Assembly (NCBI GenBank): GCA_946552115.1
Contig: CAMNRH010000014.1
Span: forward strand, 1 to 64,000
DNA length: 64,000 nucleotides
DNA from: an uncultured Lachnospiraceae bacterium
Lineage (GTDB): Bacteria > Bacillota > Clostridia > Lachnospirales > Lachnospiraceae
Direction of reading: 5' to 3'
A model generated the notes under the pieces. It did no database searches. It was not told the DNA's origin and saw only the letters and a list, made by a program, of their open reading frames with translations. Position numbers and translations under genes: made by a program. Below, in pieces: positions 27,833-37,398 of this stretch. The stretch's first letter is position 1. Each line of letters begins with the position of its first letter.

Positions 27833-30205
27833 ATGGAAAATGAAATGATGAGTTTGCCGATGGTGGCGCTGCGAGGAATGGCAGTGCTACCGGAGCAGGT
27901 GATACATTTTGATATAAGTCGCAGCAAGTCCCTTCAGGCGGTCGAGCAGGCAATGAGAGAGGACCAGAGAATTTTTCTGGTTGCTCAGAAGGATGCTGAG
28001 ATAGAGGAGCCGGAGATAAATGACGTATACCGCATGGGGTGTATTGCATCGATTAAGCAGATTGTGAAGCTGCCGAAGAGCAGCCGCAGGCGGATATTGA
28101 TTTACGGGGAGAAAAGGGCGGAGCTTGAGTATCTGGAGCAGGATACTCCGTTTTTGCGCGCGGATGTCCGAATTCAGGCGGACACGGATAAGCCGGAAAG
28201 TATGGAGATTCTGGATGGCTCTTCTGGAAGTGCCGCAATGATGAGCGGCATCAAGGAAATTTTTAAGGAATATCAGACGAAAAATCCTAAAATTTCAAAA
28301 GAATTTGCGCATCAGATAGAAAGGATTCAGTCTTTAAAAAAGCTGGTAGATACGATTGCGGCGGCAATTCCGATGAGCTATACGGAGGCGCAGAGGATTT
28401 TAGAGCAGACAGAGCTTTTAAAGCGTTTTGAAACCGTTTCCGATAAAATGATAAATGAAATTCAGATTATCAGTGTGAAAGAAGAAATTCAGGAGAAGCT
28501 GAAAGAGCGTGTCGATAAAAATCAGAGAGAATATGTGCTTCGCGAGGAGATGCGGCTGATTCGTGAGGAGCTTAAGGAAGACAATGTGCAGACAGATGCC
28601 GTGGAATTCAAAAAGAGCGTAGATTCGATGGAAGCGCCGGAGGAGATAAAAGAGAAATTAGACAAAGAGATTAAAAGATTTAAAAATACCATGAACAGTC
28701 CGTCCGAATCCGGGGTTATCCGCACTTATATTGAGACGATGCTGGAAATGCCGTGGGATAAGGAGTGTAAGGAGAGAAAGGATATTAAATACGCGGAAAA
28801 GGTGTTGAATGAGGACCATTACGGGCTTGAGAAGGTAAAAGAAAGAATTCTCGAATATCTTGCGGTGCGTATATTGACCGATAAAGGGGAGACGCCGATT
28901 TTATGCCTGTACGGACCGCCGGGAACGGGGAAAACTTCTATTGCAAAATCACTGGCAAGGGCTCTTGACAGACCTTATGTACGTATTTCGCTGGGCGGCA
29001 TACGGGATGAGGCCGAGATACGGGGACACAGAAAAACCTATGTAGGAGCTATGCCGGGACGTATTGCAAACGGAATCAGGCAGGCAGGCGTTAAAAATCC
29101 GCTTATGCTGCTGGATGAGATAGACAAGGTAAGCAATGATTATAAGGGAGATACCTTTTCGGCACTTCTTGAGGTGCTTGACAGCGAGCAGAATTCAAAG
29201 TTCAGGGACCATTACCTTGAAATGCCGCTGGATTTGTCGGATGTTCTTTTTATTACGACTGCGAATACGCTTCAGACAATTCCGCGTCCGCTTCTTGACC
29301 GTATGGAAATCATAGAAGTGAACAGCTATACAGAGAATGAGAAGCTTCATATCGCGCAGGAGCATTTGATTCCTAAGCAGGTGAAGCGGCACGGATTGAA
29401 AAAGAGTCAGGTGACAATCAGTAAAAAGGCGATATGGAAAATCGCGAGAAATTATACGAAGGAAGCGGGAGTCAGGCAGATGGAGAGGAAAATTGGAGAT
29501 ATCTGCCGGAAGGCCGCGCGGGAGATTCTGGAAAAGGATAAAAAGCATATCCGGGTTACGGAGAGGAATCTTGAGCAATATCTGGGAAGAGAGCTTTTTC
29601 TGTATCAGCCGGTGAACGAGTGCGACGAGGCAGGAATTGTGCGGGGGCTGGCGTGGACCAGCGTCGGCGGCGATACACTGCAGATAGAAGTGAATGTTAT
29701 GCCGGGAGAAGGTGAAATACAGCTTACGGGCCAGCTCGGCGATGTTATGAAAGAATCTGCGCGGGCCGGAATCAGTTATATCCGTTCCGTGGGCAAAAAG
29801 CATAAAATAGATGAGAATTACTTCCGGGAGCATGACGTGCATATACATATACCTGAGGGGGCGGTTCCGAAAGACGGACCCTCTGCCGGTATTACGATGG
29901 CGACGGCAATCCTCTCGGCGGTCACAGGAAAAAAAGTGCGTGCAGATGTTGCGATGACAGGTGAGATTACGCTTCGGGGAAGGGTGCTGGCTATCGGAGG
30001 GCTTAAGGAAAAGCTTCTGGCAGCGAAGAACGCCGGCGTCAGGACGGTGATTGTTCCTAAGGAGAATGAGCCGGATGTACAGGAGCTGTCGGAAGAGATA
30101 ACGAAGGATTTGGAGCTTGTGTTTGTATCTCATATTGACGAGGTATTGAGAATTGCATTTGTGACAGGAAAGAATCCGAAATCAAAAAATAAACAGGAGA
30201 AATAG
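27833..30205 (+). CDS. lon: ATP-dependent protease Lon
   Basis: Homo-oligomeric AAA+ serine protease that removes damaged and regulatory proteins. An N-terminal LAN domain (from [21 protein letters not shown]), Walker [10 protein letters not shown] (about 361), and the Ser-Lys catalytic domain with PKDGPSAG (Ser about 683) and [15 protein letters not shown] sits 7 nt before the ATG at 27833 (790 aa); the ATG at 27827 touches the ribosome site. The next gene, engB, starts 7 bp after the stop, and its ribosome site overlaps the lon 3' end. Confidence 0.97.
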   Translation: MENEMMSLPMVALRGMAVLPEQVIHFDISRSKSLQAVEQAMREDQRIFLVAQKDAEIEEPEINDVYRMGCIASIKQIVKLPKSSRRRILIYGEKRAELEYLEQDTPFLRADVRIQADTDKPESMEILDGSSGSAAMMSGIKEIFKEYQTKNPKISKEFAHQIERIQSLKKLVDTIAAAIPMSYTEAQRILEQTELLKRFETVSDKMINEIQIISVKEEIQEKLKERVDKNQREYVLREEMRLIREELKEDNVQTDAVEFKKSVDSMEAPEEIKEKLDKEIKRFKNTMNSPSESGVIRTYIETMLEMPWDKECKERKDIKYAEKVLNEDHYGLEKVKERILEYLAVRILTDKGETPILCLYGPPGTGKTSIAKSLARALDRPYVRISLGGIRDEAEIRGHRKTYVGAMPGRIANGIRQAGVKNPLMLLDEIDKVSNDYKGDTFSALLEVLDSEQNSKFRDHYLEMPLDLSDVLFITTANTLQTIPRPLLDRMEIIEVNSYTENEKLHIAQEHLIPKQVKRHGLKKSQVTISKKAIWKIARNYTKEAGVRQMERKIGDICRKAAREILEKDKKHIRVTERNLEQYLGRELFLYQPVNECDEAGIVRGLAWTSVGGDTLQIEVNVMPGEGEIQLTGQLGDVMKESARAGISYIRSVGKKHKIDENYFREHDVHIHIPEGAVPKDGPSAGITMATAILSAVTGKKVRADVAMTGEITLRGRVLAIGGLKEKLLAAKNAGVRTVIVPKENEPDVQELSEEITKDLELVFVSHIDEVLRIAFVTGKNPKSKNKQEK

Positions 30206-30212
30206 CAGTATT

Positions 30213-30812
30213 ATGGTAATTAAAAACATAAATCTGGAAACCGTCTGCGGAATTACGAGCAAGCTTCCTGATAATCAATTGCCGGAGATTGCATTTGCGG
30301 GAAAATCGAATGTGGGCAAGTCATCGCTGATTAATGCGCTTATGAATCGAAAGTCCTATGCAAGGATATCGGCGACACCGGGGAAAACACAGACAATTAA
30401 TTTTTATAATATTAATGAACGGCTATATTTGGTCGATTTGCCGGGATATGGATATGCAAAGGTGTCCGAGAAAGAAAAAAAAGAATGGGGCAGGCTCGTT
30501 GAACGGTATCTGCACGGCTCGAGACAGCTTAAGGCGGTCTTTTTACTGATTGACATCCGGCATGACCTGTCGGCCAATGACCGGATTATGTATGAATGGA
30601 TTTCGGCACAGGGCTATAAGCCGGTCATTATTGCAACGAAGCTTGACAAGATAAAGAGAAGCCAGACGGCAAAGCAGTTAAAGGTAGTGAGTCAGGGGCT
30701 GGGGCTTACATCCGGTTCGAAGATGATTCCTTTTTCCGCCGTGACGAAGCAGGGAAAGGATGAGATATGGGACTGGATAGAAAAAGAGTATCTGGATTAC
30801 AAGGTGGAGTGA
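30213..30812 (+). CDS. engB: Ribosome biogenesis GTPase EngB/YsxC
   Basis: Essential GTPase for 50S subunit assembly. 199 aa with G1 AGKSNVGKSSLINAL, G2/G3 ATPGKTQTINFYN and DLPGYGYAKVS, and G4 TKLDK; this is the typical YihA/YsxC layout. The lon-ysxC order is conserved in Firmicutes. It is followed by the permease-like gene starting 3 bp after the stop. Confidence 0.97.
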   Translation: MVIKNINLETVCGITSKLPDNQLPEIAFAGKSNVGKSSLINALMNRKSYARISATPGKTQTINFYNINERLYLVDLPGYGYAKVSEKEKKEWGRLVERYLHGSRQLKAVFLLIDIRHDLSANDRIMYEWISAQGYKPVIIATKLDKIKRSQTAKQLKVVSQGLGLTSGSKMIPFSAVTKQGKDEIWDWIEKEYLDYKVE

Positions 30813-30815
30813 TGT

Positions 30816-31973
30816 ATGGAGATGAATGTTAAGGAGCGGCTTCACGACGATCGGCCCTATTGGAAAGTGCTTGTGAGTCTTGTTTTTAGTCTGGCCGCAA
30901 CGATTTTATTTGTATATGCGGGGTTTCGTCTGCTCATTTTCTTTATGCCTTTTGTAATCGGATGGTCCATTGCATACATGACGGCTCCGGTGGTAAACTG
31001 GATGGAGGCAAGGGTAAAGCTTGTGAAAAAGCTGGGTTCGGCTTTGATTATTATCGGGGTGCTTGCAGTGGTAATTCTTCTTCTTTATCTGATTGGGAGC
31101 CGGCTTTGGCGGGAGATTGTAAGCCTGATTCAGAATATGCCGGAAATGTACAGGGATTTGGAGGAAGGGCTTGGACAGATAGGGGAGAGCACAGAGGGTA
31201 TCTTTGAGAAGCTTCCCGAGGGAGTACAGAACGGATGGCATATATTATCCGGGAATCTAAACGACGCGTTAGGGGATATCGTAAGTCATATCAGCGAACC
31301 TACCGTCACGGCGGCAGGGAATTTTGCGATGAAGATTCCATCCATTTTGATTTCGACGATTGTGACGTTTATCTCCGCATATTTTTTTATTGCCGAGAGA
31401 GATGAGGTTATTCTCTGGGCAAAAAAGGTAACCCCCGATTCAATTGTAAGACGTATGGGGCTGGTGGTAGATAATTTGAAGCATGCGGTTGGAGGCTATT
31501 TTAAAGCGCAGCTGAAAATAATGGCGGTCGTGTTCGTTCTGCTGTTAATAGGATTTCTTATTTTAGGAGTACATTTTAACCTGCTGCTTGCGCTTTTAAT
31601 TGCGTTTTTGGATTTTCTTCCTTTTTTTGGAACGGGGACAGCGCTGATTCCGTGGGCACTGTACAAATTCATGATGAGAGACTACCGGATGGTAGTCGGC
31701 CTGTTGGTTTTATACGGCGTTACACAGCTTGTACGTCAGCTGATACAGCCGAAGCTTGTGGGAGACAGTATAGGAATGCGTCCGCTGCCTACGCTGGTGT
31801 TTCTCTATGTCGGTTATCGAACAGGCGGAGTATTCGGAATGATTTTTGCAGTCCCTGCAGGAATGATAGTAATGAATCTTTATGAAGCAGGGGCTTTTGA
31901 CTATATACTTGTGGATATGAAAATACTTCTGGAGGGAATCTTAAGCTTGAGGAATGGGAGTGAAGAAAAATGA
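30816..31973 (+). CDS. AI-2E family membrane transporter
   Basis: 385-aa polytopic membrane protein of the PerM/YdbI (AI-2E transporter) family. Several membrane spans are visible at both ends (about 22-60, 68-90, 180-200, 235-300, 330-360), with a soluble segment between the N- and C-terminal blocks and the family motif LLIAFLDFLPFFGTG. Members have been linked to autoinducer-2 export or Na+/H+ exchange; the substrate here is unknown. The stop overlaps the next start as ATGA. Confidence 0.88.
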   Translation: MEMNVKERLHDDRPYWKVLVSLVFSLAATILFVYAGFRLLIFFMPFVIGWSIAYMTAPVVNWMEARVKLVKKLGSALIIIGVLAVVILLLYLIGSRLWREIVSLIQNMPEMYRDLEEGLGQIGESTEGIFEKLPEGVQNGWHILSGNLNDALGDIVSHISEPTVTAAGNFAMKIPSILISTIVTFISAYFFIAERDEVILWAKKVTPDSIVRRMGLVVDNLKHAVGGYFKAQLKIMAVVFVLLLIGFLILGVHFNLLLALLIAFLDFLPFFGTGTALIPWALYKFMMRDYRMVVGLLVLYGVTQLVRQLIQPKLVGDSIGMRPLPTLVFLYVGYRTGGVFGMIFAVPAGMIVMNLYEAGAFDYILVDMKILLEGILSLRNGSEEK

Positions 31974-32917
31974 AGCAGGTAAAAAGGTATTTGGCAGTAT
32001 TTTTGGCGGTATTTCTGGCAGCAGGGCTTGTACCGGTGCAGGCGGGAGCGGCGCCGGTCAAAATGAACGCGGAAAAAAAGACGATTTATGTAGGAAGCAG
32101 CACGGCGCTAAAGGTGACAGGGATCGCAAAAAAAGCCAAATGGTCGAGTGATAAAAAATCAGTCGCCGCTGTGAACGGCAATGGTAAGGTTACCGCCATA
32201 AAGGCCGGGAAAGCTACAATCACAGCCAAAGTCGGCCGGAAATCGTATCAATGCCGTGTAACTGTTAAGAATCCGTATCTCAACAGTACAAAAATAACAT
32301 TGAAAAAAGGAGCGGTATATACATTAAAGCTTACCGGTTCCACTGTAAAATCCTGGTCAAGCAGTAATAAGAAAGTCGCAGTTGTAAGCAGCAGGGGAAA
32401 GATTACGGCAAAGGGCAACGGAACGGCAGCCGTCACTTGTAAGGCGAAAAACGGAAAATCCTATCAGTGCAGGCTGACGGTAAACAGAACGGGAAAATCG
32501 GCTGCAAAGTTGAAATCAAAATCGTCCGTGCCTACGGAAAAGCAGGCGTATCAGGCAATTATGGCCAGGAAGCCGGCTTATCCGGAAGGGAAAAAATGGA
32601 CGAATGCGAAGTGCTATGTATGGAAAGGCGGGATTTTTGACAGGGGATACGGCTGTGCAGCCTTTGCCTTTGCGATGAGCGATGCGGCCTTTGGAAAGCT
32701 TCCGGCGCGCATGCATAAGAGCTTTTCTAAAATCAAAGCAGGAGATCTTATCCGGCTTTATGATGATACGCATTTTGTCGTTGTATTAAAGGTATCTAAA
32801 AATGAAGTGACTGTCGCGGAGGGCAATTATAACAACTCCATTCACTGGGGGAGAAAAATAAGCCGTTCCGAGATAAAAAAAGAGGGAGATTATGTATTGA
32901 CCCGATATCCCAAATAG
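31970..32917 (+). CDS. Secreted Big2-domain protein with C-terminal cysteine-hydrolase-like domain
   Basis: 315 aa with a signal peptide (LAVFLAVFLAAGLVPVQAGA). Two Ig-like Big2 repeats (about 32-105 and 106-180; each ends Y-Q-C-R-x-T-V) are followed by a C-terminal domain of about 120 residues. That domain has Cys in GYGCAAFAF, an aromatic/basic run, DLIRLYDDTHFVVVLKV and EGNYNNSIHWGR; the order Cys then His then polar resembles the CHAP/NlpC-P60 fold, so it may cut peptidoglycan peptides. It is co-translated with the upstream transporter gene. The hydrolase call is inference from the motif order. Confidence 0.65.
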   Translation: MKQVKRYLAVFLAVFLAAGLVPVQAGAAPVKMNAEKKTIYVGSSTALKVTGIAKKAKWSSDKKSVAAVNGNGKVTAIKAGKATITAKVGRKSYQCRVTVKNPYLNSTKITLKKGAVYTLKLTGSTVKSWSSSNKKVAVVSSRGKITAKGNGTAAVTCKAKNGKSYQCRLTVNRTGKSAAKLKSKSSVPTEKQAYQAIMARKPAYPEGKKWTNAKCYVWKGGIFDRGYGCAAFAFAMSDAAFGKLPARMHKSFSKIKAGDLIRLYDDTHFVVVLKVSKNEVTVAEGNYNNSIHWGRKISRSEIKKEGDYVLTRYPK

Positions 32918-32991
32918 GAAAAACAGAAGAGAATATGTCATCGGAGCGTGCGGCCGCATAGTCTGTAGTAAGAGGATTTTGTGAAAGCGGT

Positions 32992-33189
32992 ATGGATATG
33001 AAAAAGCTTTGGACTGCCGAGGATGAAATCCGGCATGGTTCTTACAGAAAATCCGGCCTGTTAAAGAAAGATATGCCGGAATATGCCGTTGCACGGCTTA
33101 AGGAGGCATACGAGGATGATGACGCAAGGGGCGCGGGCTATCGGGGAATCGACAATAAGAGTGTAAATTCAATACCTTCAGCGGGCTAA
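32992..33189 (+). CDS. Small ORF of unknown function
   Basis: A 65-aa frame between the Big2 gene and the GntR regulator, with charged, soluble composition (MDMKKLWTAEDEIR at the start, acidic YEDDDAR near 40). The ribosome site is weak, and its 3' end overlaps the convergent regulator gene by 12 bp. No family recognised; it could be a small gene or a remnant. Confidence 0.25.
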   Translation: MDMKKLWTAEDEIRHGSYRKSGLLKKDMPEYAVARLKEAYEDDDARGAGYRGIDNKSVNSIPSAG

Positions 33190-33882
33190 AATGTGATTCC
33201 GGAATCGTTCAATATGGTTCCGGAATATTTTTTTTGCGGTTTCCGAGTCGCCCTGCCAGATACACTCCGTAGTTCGGGCAAGGCTTTCATAGATTTCTTC
33301 TTTTCCGATGAATTCGGAGTAATCGGTCCACGCGGAAATAGACGCGGTGAAAAATGCATTCATAATCAGAGGAGAAATGCAGTTTCCGCTTAATAAAATA
33401 ATCGTTCTGCGATATATAAACAGAGCCGTAGCAAAGGCTTCTATGCTTTTGGAAAAGGCCTTTTTTGTCTCTTCCTGAGCTTCTCTAAGCTGCAGGATAT
33501 CCCTTTCGGTATGGTTGGCGGCAAGAATATCCAGCGCGGGACATTCCAGATAAAGCCGGACGTCCAAAAGGCTGTTAATCATTTTTCTGTCCGGCATTCC
33601 TCCGCGGTAACGGATAATTGCGAATAAGGTATCCAGATTTCCTGTGCTCGTGTAGTCCGCAACATAGACACCCTGTCTGGAAACAACGTCTAAGAAGCCG
33701 ATACGGGACAATTCGCGGATTCCCTCGTGTACAACAGTCTTGCTTATGTTCATCTCGTCGGCAATTTCCCGCTCGGTGGGAAGCTTTTCTCCCGGCTTTA
33801 ATTCTCCGGAAAGAATTATTTCCTCAATCTGGGAGATAAACAGTTCTTTGATTGATTGTGTGTTAATTTTTTTAAATTTCAT
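33178..33882 (-). CDS. GntR/FadR-type regulator with FCD domain
   Basis: 234-aa regulator: winged helix-turn-helix (about 10-75, ELKPGEKLPTEREIADEMNISKTVVHEGIRELSRIGFL) and an all-helical FCD ligand-binding domain (about 85-230). FCD members sense small carboxylates. It is divergent from the Fe-S flavoprotein/hypAB operon, with a TGGTCTGACCA palindrome in between, so it probably controls that operon and itself. AAGGAG-type site upstream. The ligand is unknown. Confidence 0.9.
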   Translation of the reverse strand: MKFKKINTQSIKELFISQIEEIILSGELKPGEKLPTEREIADEMNISKTVVHEGIRELSRIGFLDVVSRQGVYVADYTSTGNLDTLFAIIRYRGGMPDRKMINSLLDVRLYLECPALDILAANHTERDILQLREAQEETKKAFSKSIEAFATALFIYRRTIILLSGNCISPLIMNAFFTASISAWTDYSEFIGKEEIYESLARTTECIWQGDSETAKKIFRNHIERFRNHILAR

Positions 33883-33919
33883 AGGAGCTCCTTTTGAAAG
33901 CGGAATATTTTTTTATTTT

Positions 33920-33948
33920 AATGTACTTTATTGCCGGCGGAATGTCAA
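33920..33948 (-). promoter_or_regulatory. Predicted promoter of the GntR gene
   Basis: On the minus strand TTGACA (33943-33948), 17-nt spacer, TACATT (33920-33925). It is consensus in the -35 and near consensus in the -10, about 40 nt from the start codon. Confidence 0.7.
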
Positions 33949-33956
33949 TAAAAATG

Positions 33957-33967
33957 TGGTCTGACCA
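33957..33967. promoter_or_regulatory. GntR/FadR-type operator
   Basis: TGGTCTGACCA is a perfect palindrome around a central T. It matches the TGGTCnGACCA core used by FCD-type GntR regulators such as LldR and PdhR. It lies 8 bp upstream of the regulator promoter -35 and upstream of the divergent operon. Confidence 0.6.
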
Positions 33968-34091
33968 AGACCGTAAAAAAGATGATTAGAACTTTGGGAA
34001 TTGTGCCAATTTACAACAGAGAGAAATTGTCGGAAAATGTAAGATAAGAAATCTGCATATCTGGAAAAATGGCATGAAAGGAGAAAGGAAT

Positions 34092-37049
34092 ATGCCGGAA
34101 ATGAGTAAAGCGGTTATCCCGCCGCATATGGGAGACAGGAATCCAAGCGAGAAGATTTTAAAGCTCGGGAAAAAGATTACGGATGTAGCGGCGCACAAGC
34201 TTAAGGGTATTACAGTGGACGACCCGGAATACTGGGGGCTTGCGGAGATTGTGACAGAAGAGATGGCGGATATTGCACTGAAAATGAAAGTGCGCCGTCA
34301 CTATAAGATTGAAGAGCTCTGGAAAATGAATAAGGTAGAAGAGGCGCAGAAAGAGCATTTTCAGAAGGTATTGGATGAGATGAGCTATATCGGGCTTCTG
34401 GAGTATGATTACGGCAATAATTATGACCACTACGGAGCGGTTCCGGGACCGGCAGACCGCAGATACTGCCTGCCCATGTTCGTGCCGGGATCCGCGGAGC
34501 TGTTTAATATGGAAGAGGGGCCGGAGGGAAATAGGCGTTTAAGAGAGCATCCGGCGCTGGCAAGTTTTTTTGAGCGTATGACCTTTGTGCCGTTAGACGG
34601 TCTGACGCATATGGTTCCTCCGGGCGGAGCAGGAATCGGCATGCATGTTATCCCGGTTGAAAAGGCGATTTCCATGGAAAACGGAACGATTGATCTGGAA
34701 CATATATCTTATTGGCTTAAAAAATATGAGGGACATATCGGCGTGGGCCAGTGTTCCTGCCGCGCAAGCCGCCGAGTGCTCGGAGACGGCTGTGCAGACG
34801 ACGAGATGAACTGGTGCATCGGTGTCGGCGACTTTGCAGATTACTGCAGGGAGACGGGGAAGGGTCACGATATTACTTATGAGGAGGCTATGGAAATCTT
34901 TCGTAAGGCGGAGGATAACGGATTTGTACATCAGATTACAAATATTGACGGAGAAAATAAAATATTCGGAATCTGTAACTGTAACGTCAATATCTGTAAT
35001 GCGCTTCGTACCTCTCAGTTATTTAATACGCCGAATATGAGCCGCAGCGCATTTACGGCAAAGGTGGAAAAGGAAAAATGTGTTGCCTGCGGAAAATGTG
35101 TGGAGTATTGTCCGGCAGGAGCCGTAAAGCTTGGACAGAAGCTGTGTACAAAAGACGGAAAAGAGGTGCGGTATCCGAAGCATGAGCTTCCGGATAAGCT
35201 TGTATGGGGCAGGGATAAATATGATGAGGATTACCGTGACAATAACAGGATTAATTGTTATGAGACAGGAACCTCACCGTGTAAGGCGGCCTGCCCCGCT
35301 CATATTGCGGTGCAGGGATACATTCGGAAAGCGAAAGAAGGAAAATATCAGGAGGCGCTTGCATTAATTAAAAAGGACAATCCGTTCCCGGCAATCTGCG
35401 GACGTGTGTGTAACAGACGCTGCGAGGCAGCGTGTACAAGAGGAACAATTGATAAGGCAGTAGCCATTGACGATATTAAGAAATTTATCGCGGAGCAGGA
35501 TCTGAACGAGGAGACAAGATATGTTCCGCCGGTAGTGATTGCATCCAATCATCATACGCAATGGGAACAGAAAATAGCGATCATCGGCGCAGGTCCGGCG
35601 GGATTATCCTGTGCCTATTATCTGGCGACAAAGGGATATAAGCCGACGGTATTTGAAAAGCATGCGCGTCCGGGCGGTATGATGACCTACGGAATACCGT
35701 CCTATAAGCTTGAAAAGGATGTTATTGAGGCGGAGATAGAGGTGCTTCGTGCGCTTGGCGTTACGATTAAATGCGGCGTGGAGGTCGGCAGGGATGTGAC
35801 GCTTGAGGAGCTCCGCGCAGAGGGCTATCAGGCATTTTATCTGGCAATCGGATGTCAAGGCGGAAAGATTCCAGAGATTCCGGGAGGTGATGCAAAAGGG
35901 ATTGACATCGCAGTAAGCTTTCTGCACCGTGCCGCAGAAAATCAAGAGCAAAAGATGAAAGGGCGGGTTGTAGTAGTAGGCGGCGGAAATGTGGCGGTTG
36001 ACTGTGCAAGGAGTGCTTACCGCCTCGGAGGAAAAGAGGTTTCTATGTTCTGTCTGGAATCCAGAGAGACGATGCCTGCTTCCGAGGAGGAAATCAGCGA
36101 AGCGCTGGAAGAGGAGATTACCATTCATAACGGCTGGGGACCGAAAGAAATTCTGAAAAATAAGAACGGAAAGGTTCGGGCAGTCGTATTCAAGAAATGC
36201 GTTTCTGTATTCGATGAAGACGGACGGTTTCATCCGGAGTATGATGAGGAAGAGCTGATGACGGTAGAATGCGAGAATGTCATCTTTGCAGTCGGGCAGA
36301 GCATTGAATGGGGAAATCTGCTTGAAAATGAGGAGATTGAGTTCTGGCATGGAAATTATCCGGTGGCGGATGCGCTCACCTATCAGACGAAAAAGCCGGA
36401 TATTTTTGTAGGAGGAGACGTTTACAGCGGGCCGAAGTTTGTGATTGACGCGATTGAGGCAGGTAAAAATGCGGCTGAGTCGCTGCATCGGTATGTACAT
36501 CCGGGAGCAAGTATGACGATTGGACGTAACAGACGGGACTTCCATGAGCTTAATAAAGAGGATATTCTGGTAGAAGGATATGATACGATTGGACGTCAGG
36601 AGGCGGGGCTGGATACATCGATTGATTATAAGCATTCTTTCCGGGACGCAAGGAAGCTTCTGACAGAGGAGCAGGTGCATCTGGAGGCAGGCCGCTGCTT
36701 AAGCTGCGGGGCGTCTGTTGTGGACGAAAATAAATGTATCGGATGCGGTATCTGTACGACAAAGTGTGAATTTGACGCTATTAAACTTCACAGAGACCAT
36801 CCGGAATGTTCAAAGATGTGTAAATCTGAGGATAAATTTAAGGAAATCGGAGCATACGCGGCAGGAAAGGCATTTAAGACGGCATTCGCAAAGAAGCCGG
36901 AGGTAAAAAGAGCCGGAGCGAAGAGGCCGGAAGCAAAAAAGGCGGTCGAGGCAGCCGCAAAGTCAGTAAAAAAAGCCGCAAAGCCGATAGAAAAGGCGGC
37001 GAAGAGAGCAAGGCGCTCCGTGGAACAAAAAGGCAGAAAACGAGGATAA
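34092..37049 (+). CDS. Multidomain Fe-S flavoprotein oxidoreductase with histone-like tail
   Basis: A 985-aa soluble oxidoreductase related to the small subunit of glutamate synthase. Order: an N-terminal domain (1-325) with Cys sets QCSCR, CADDEMNWC and CNCNVNIC; a ferredoxin module CVACGKCVEYC (about 330); a GltD-type Fe-S domain CKAACP (about 396) and CGRVCNRRCEAAC (about 440); FAD fold GAGPAG (about 499) with PGGMMTYGIP; NAD(P) fold GGGNVAVDCA (about 630); and a second ferredoxin module CIGCGICTTKC (about 885). The last 50 residues are Lys/Ala/Arg-rich. It likely moves electrons between NAD(P)H and ferredoxin or a partner reductase. AAAGGAG precedes the ATG at 34092. hypA follows 3 bp later. 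Confidence 0.88.
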   Translation: MPEMSKAVIPPHMGDRNPSEKILKLGKKITDVAAHKLKGITVDDPEYWGLAEIVTEEMADIALKMKVRRHYKIEELWKMNKVEEAQKEHFQKVLDEMSYIGLLEYDYGNNYDHYGAVPGPADRRYCLPMFVPGSAELFNMEEGPEGNRRLREHPALASFFERMTFVPLDGLTHMVPPGGAGIGMHVIPVEKAISMENGTIDLEHISYWLKKYEGHIGVGQCSCRASRRVLGDGCADDEMNWCIGVGDFADYCRETGKGHDITYEEAMEIFRKAEDNGFVHQITNIDGENKIFGICNCNVNICNALRTSQLFNTPNMSRSAFTAKVEKEKCVACGKCVEYCPAGAVKLGQKLCTKDGKEVRYPKHELPDKLVWGRDKYDEDYRDNNRINCYETGTSPCKAACPAHIAVQGYIRKAKEGKYQEALALIKKDNPFPAICGRVCNRRCEAACTRGTIDKAVAIDDIKKFIAEQDLNEETRYVPPVVIASNHHTQWEQKIAIIGAGPAGLSCAYYLATKGYKPTVFEKHARPGGMMTYGIPSYKLEKDVIEAEIEVLRALGVTIKCGVEVGRDVTLEELRAEGYQAFYLAIGCQGGKIPEIPGGDAKGIDIAVSFLHRAAENQEQKMKGRVVVVGGGNVAVDCARSAYRLGGKEVSMFCLESRETMPASEEEISEALEEEITIHNGWGPKEILKNKNGKVRAVVFKKCVSVFDEDGRFHPEYDEEELMTVECENVIFAVGQSIEWGNLLENEEIEFWHGNYPVADALTYQTKKPDIFVGGDVYSGPKFVIDAIEAGKNAAESLHRYVHPGASMTIGRNRRDFHELNKEDILVEGYDTIGRQEAGLDTSIDYKHSFRDARKLLTEEQVHLEAGRCLSCGASVVDENKCIGCGICTTKCEFDAIKLHRDHPECSKMCKSEDKFKEIGAYAAGKAFKTAFAKKPEVKRAGAKRPEAKKAVEAAAKSVKKAAKPIEKAAKRARRSVEQKGRKRG

Positions 37050-37052
37050 GGC

Positions 37053-37397
37053 ATGCATGAATTAGGAATCGTCTTTCATATTGTAAAAACAGTAGAAAAT
37101 GTAGCTGCCGGGAATCAGGCGGAAAAGGTGGGAAAGGTAGTGCTTCAAATCGGCGAGGTGTCTACCATCATTCCGTCCTATCTTGAGGACTGCTGGAGAT
37201 GGAAATGCTCGAAGAGTGAGATGATGGACGGATGCGAGCTGGTAATAGAGACCATTCCCGCAATTACTTTCTGCGAGGATTGCGAAGAGACGTACAGTAC
37301 TGTGGAGCACGGCAAAATCTGTCCGTACTGCGGAAGTGAGCATACTTATCTGATACAGGGGAATGAGCATCAGATAAAAGAAATAGAGGTGATATGA
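37053..37397 (+). CDS. hypA: Nickel metallochaperone HypA
   Basis: 114-aa HypA/HybF protein that delivers Ni2+ in hydrogenase or urease maturation. It starts MHE, the N-terminal nickel-binding motif, and carries the zinc-site Cys pairs CEDC and CPYC. It begins 3 bp after the flavoprotein stop and is 1 bp from hypB. No hydrogenase structural gene or other hyp genes occur in the window. Confidence 0.95.
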   Translation: MHELGIVFHIVKTVENVAAGNQAEKVGKVVLQIGEVSTIIPSYLEDCWRWKCSKSEMMDGCELVIETIPAITFCEDCEETYSTVEHGKICPYCGSEHTYLIQGNEHQIKEIEVI

Positions 37398-37398
37398 T

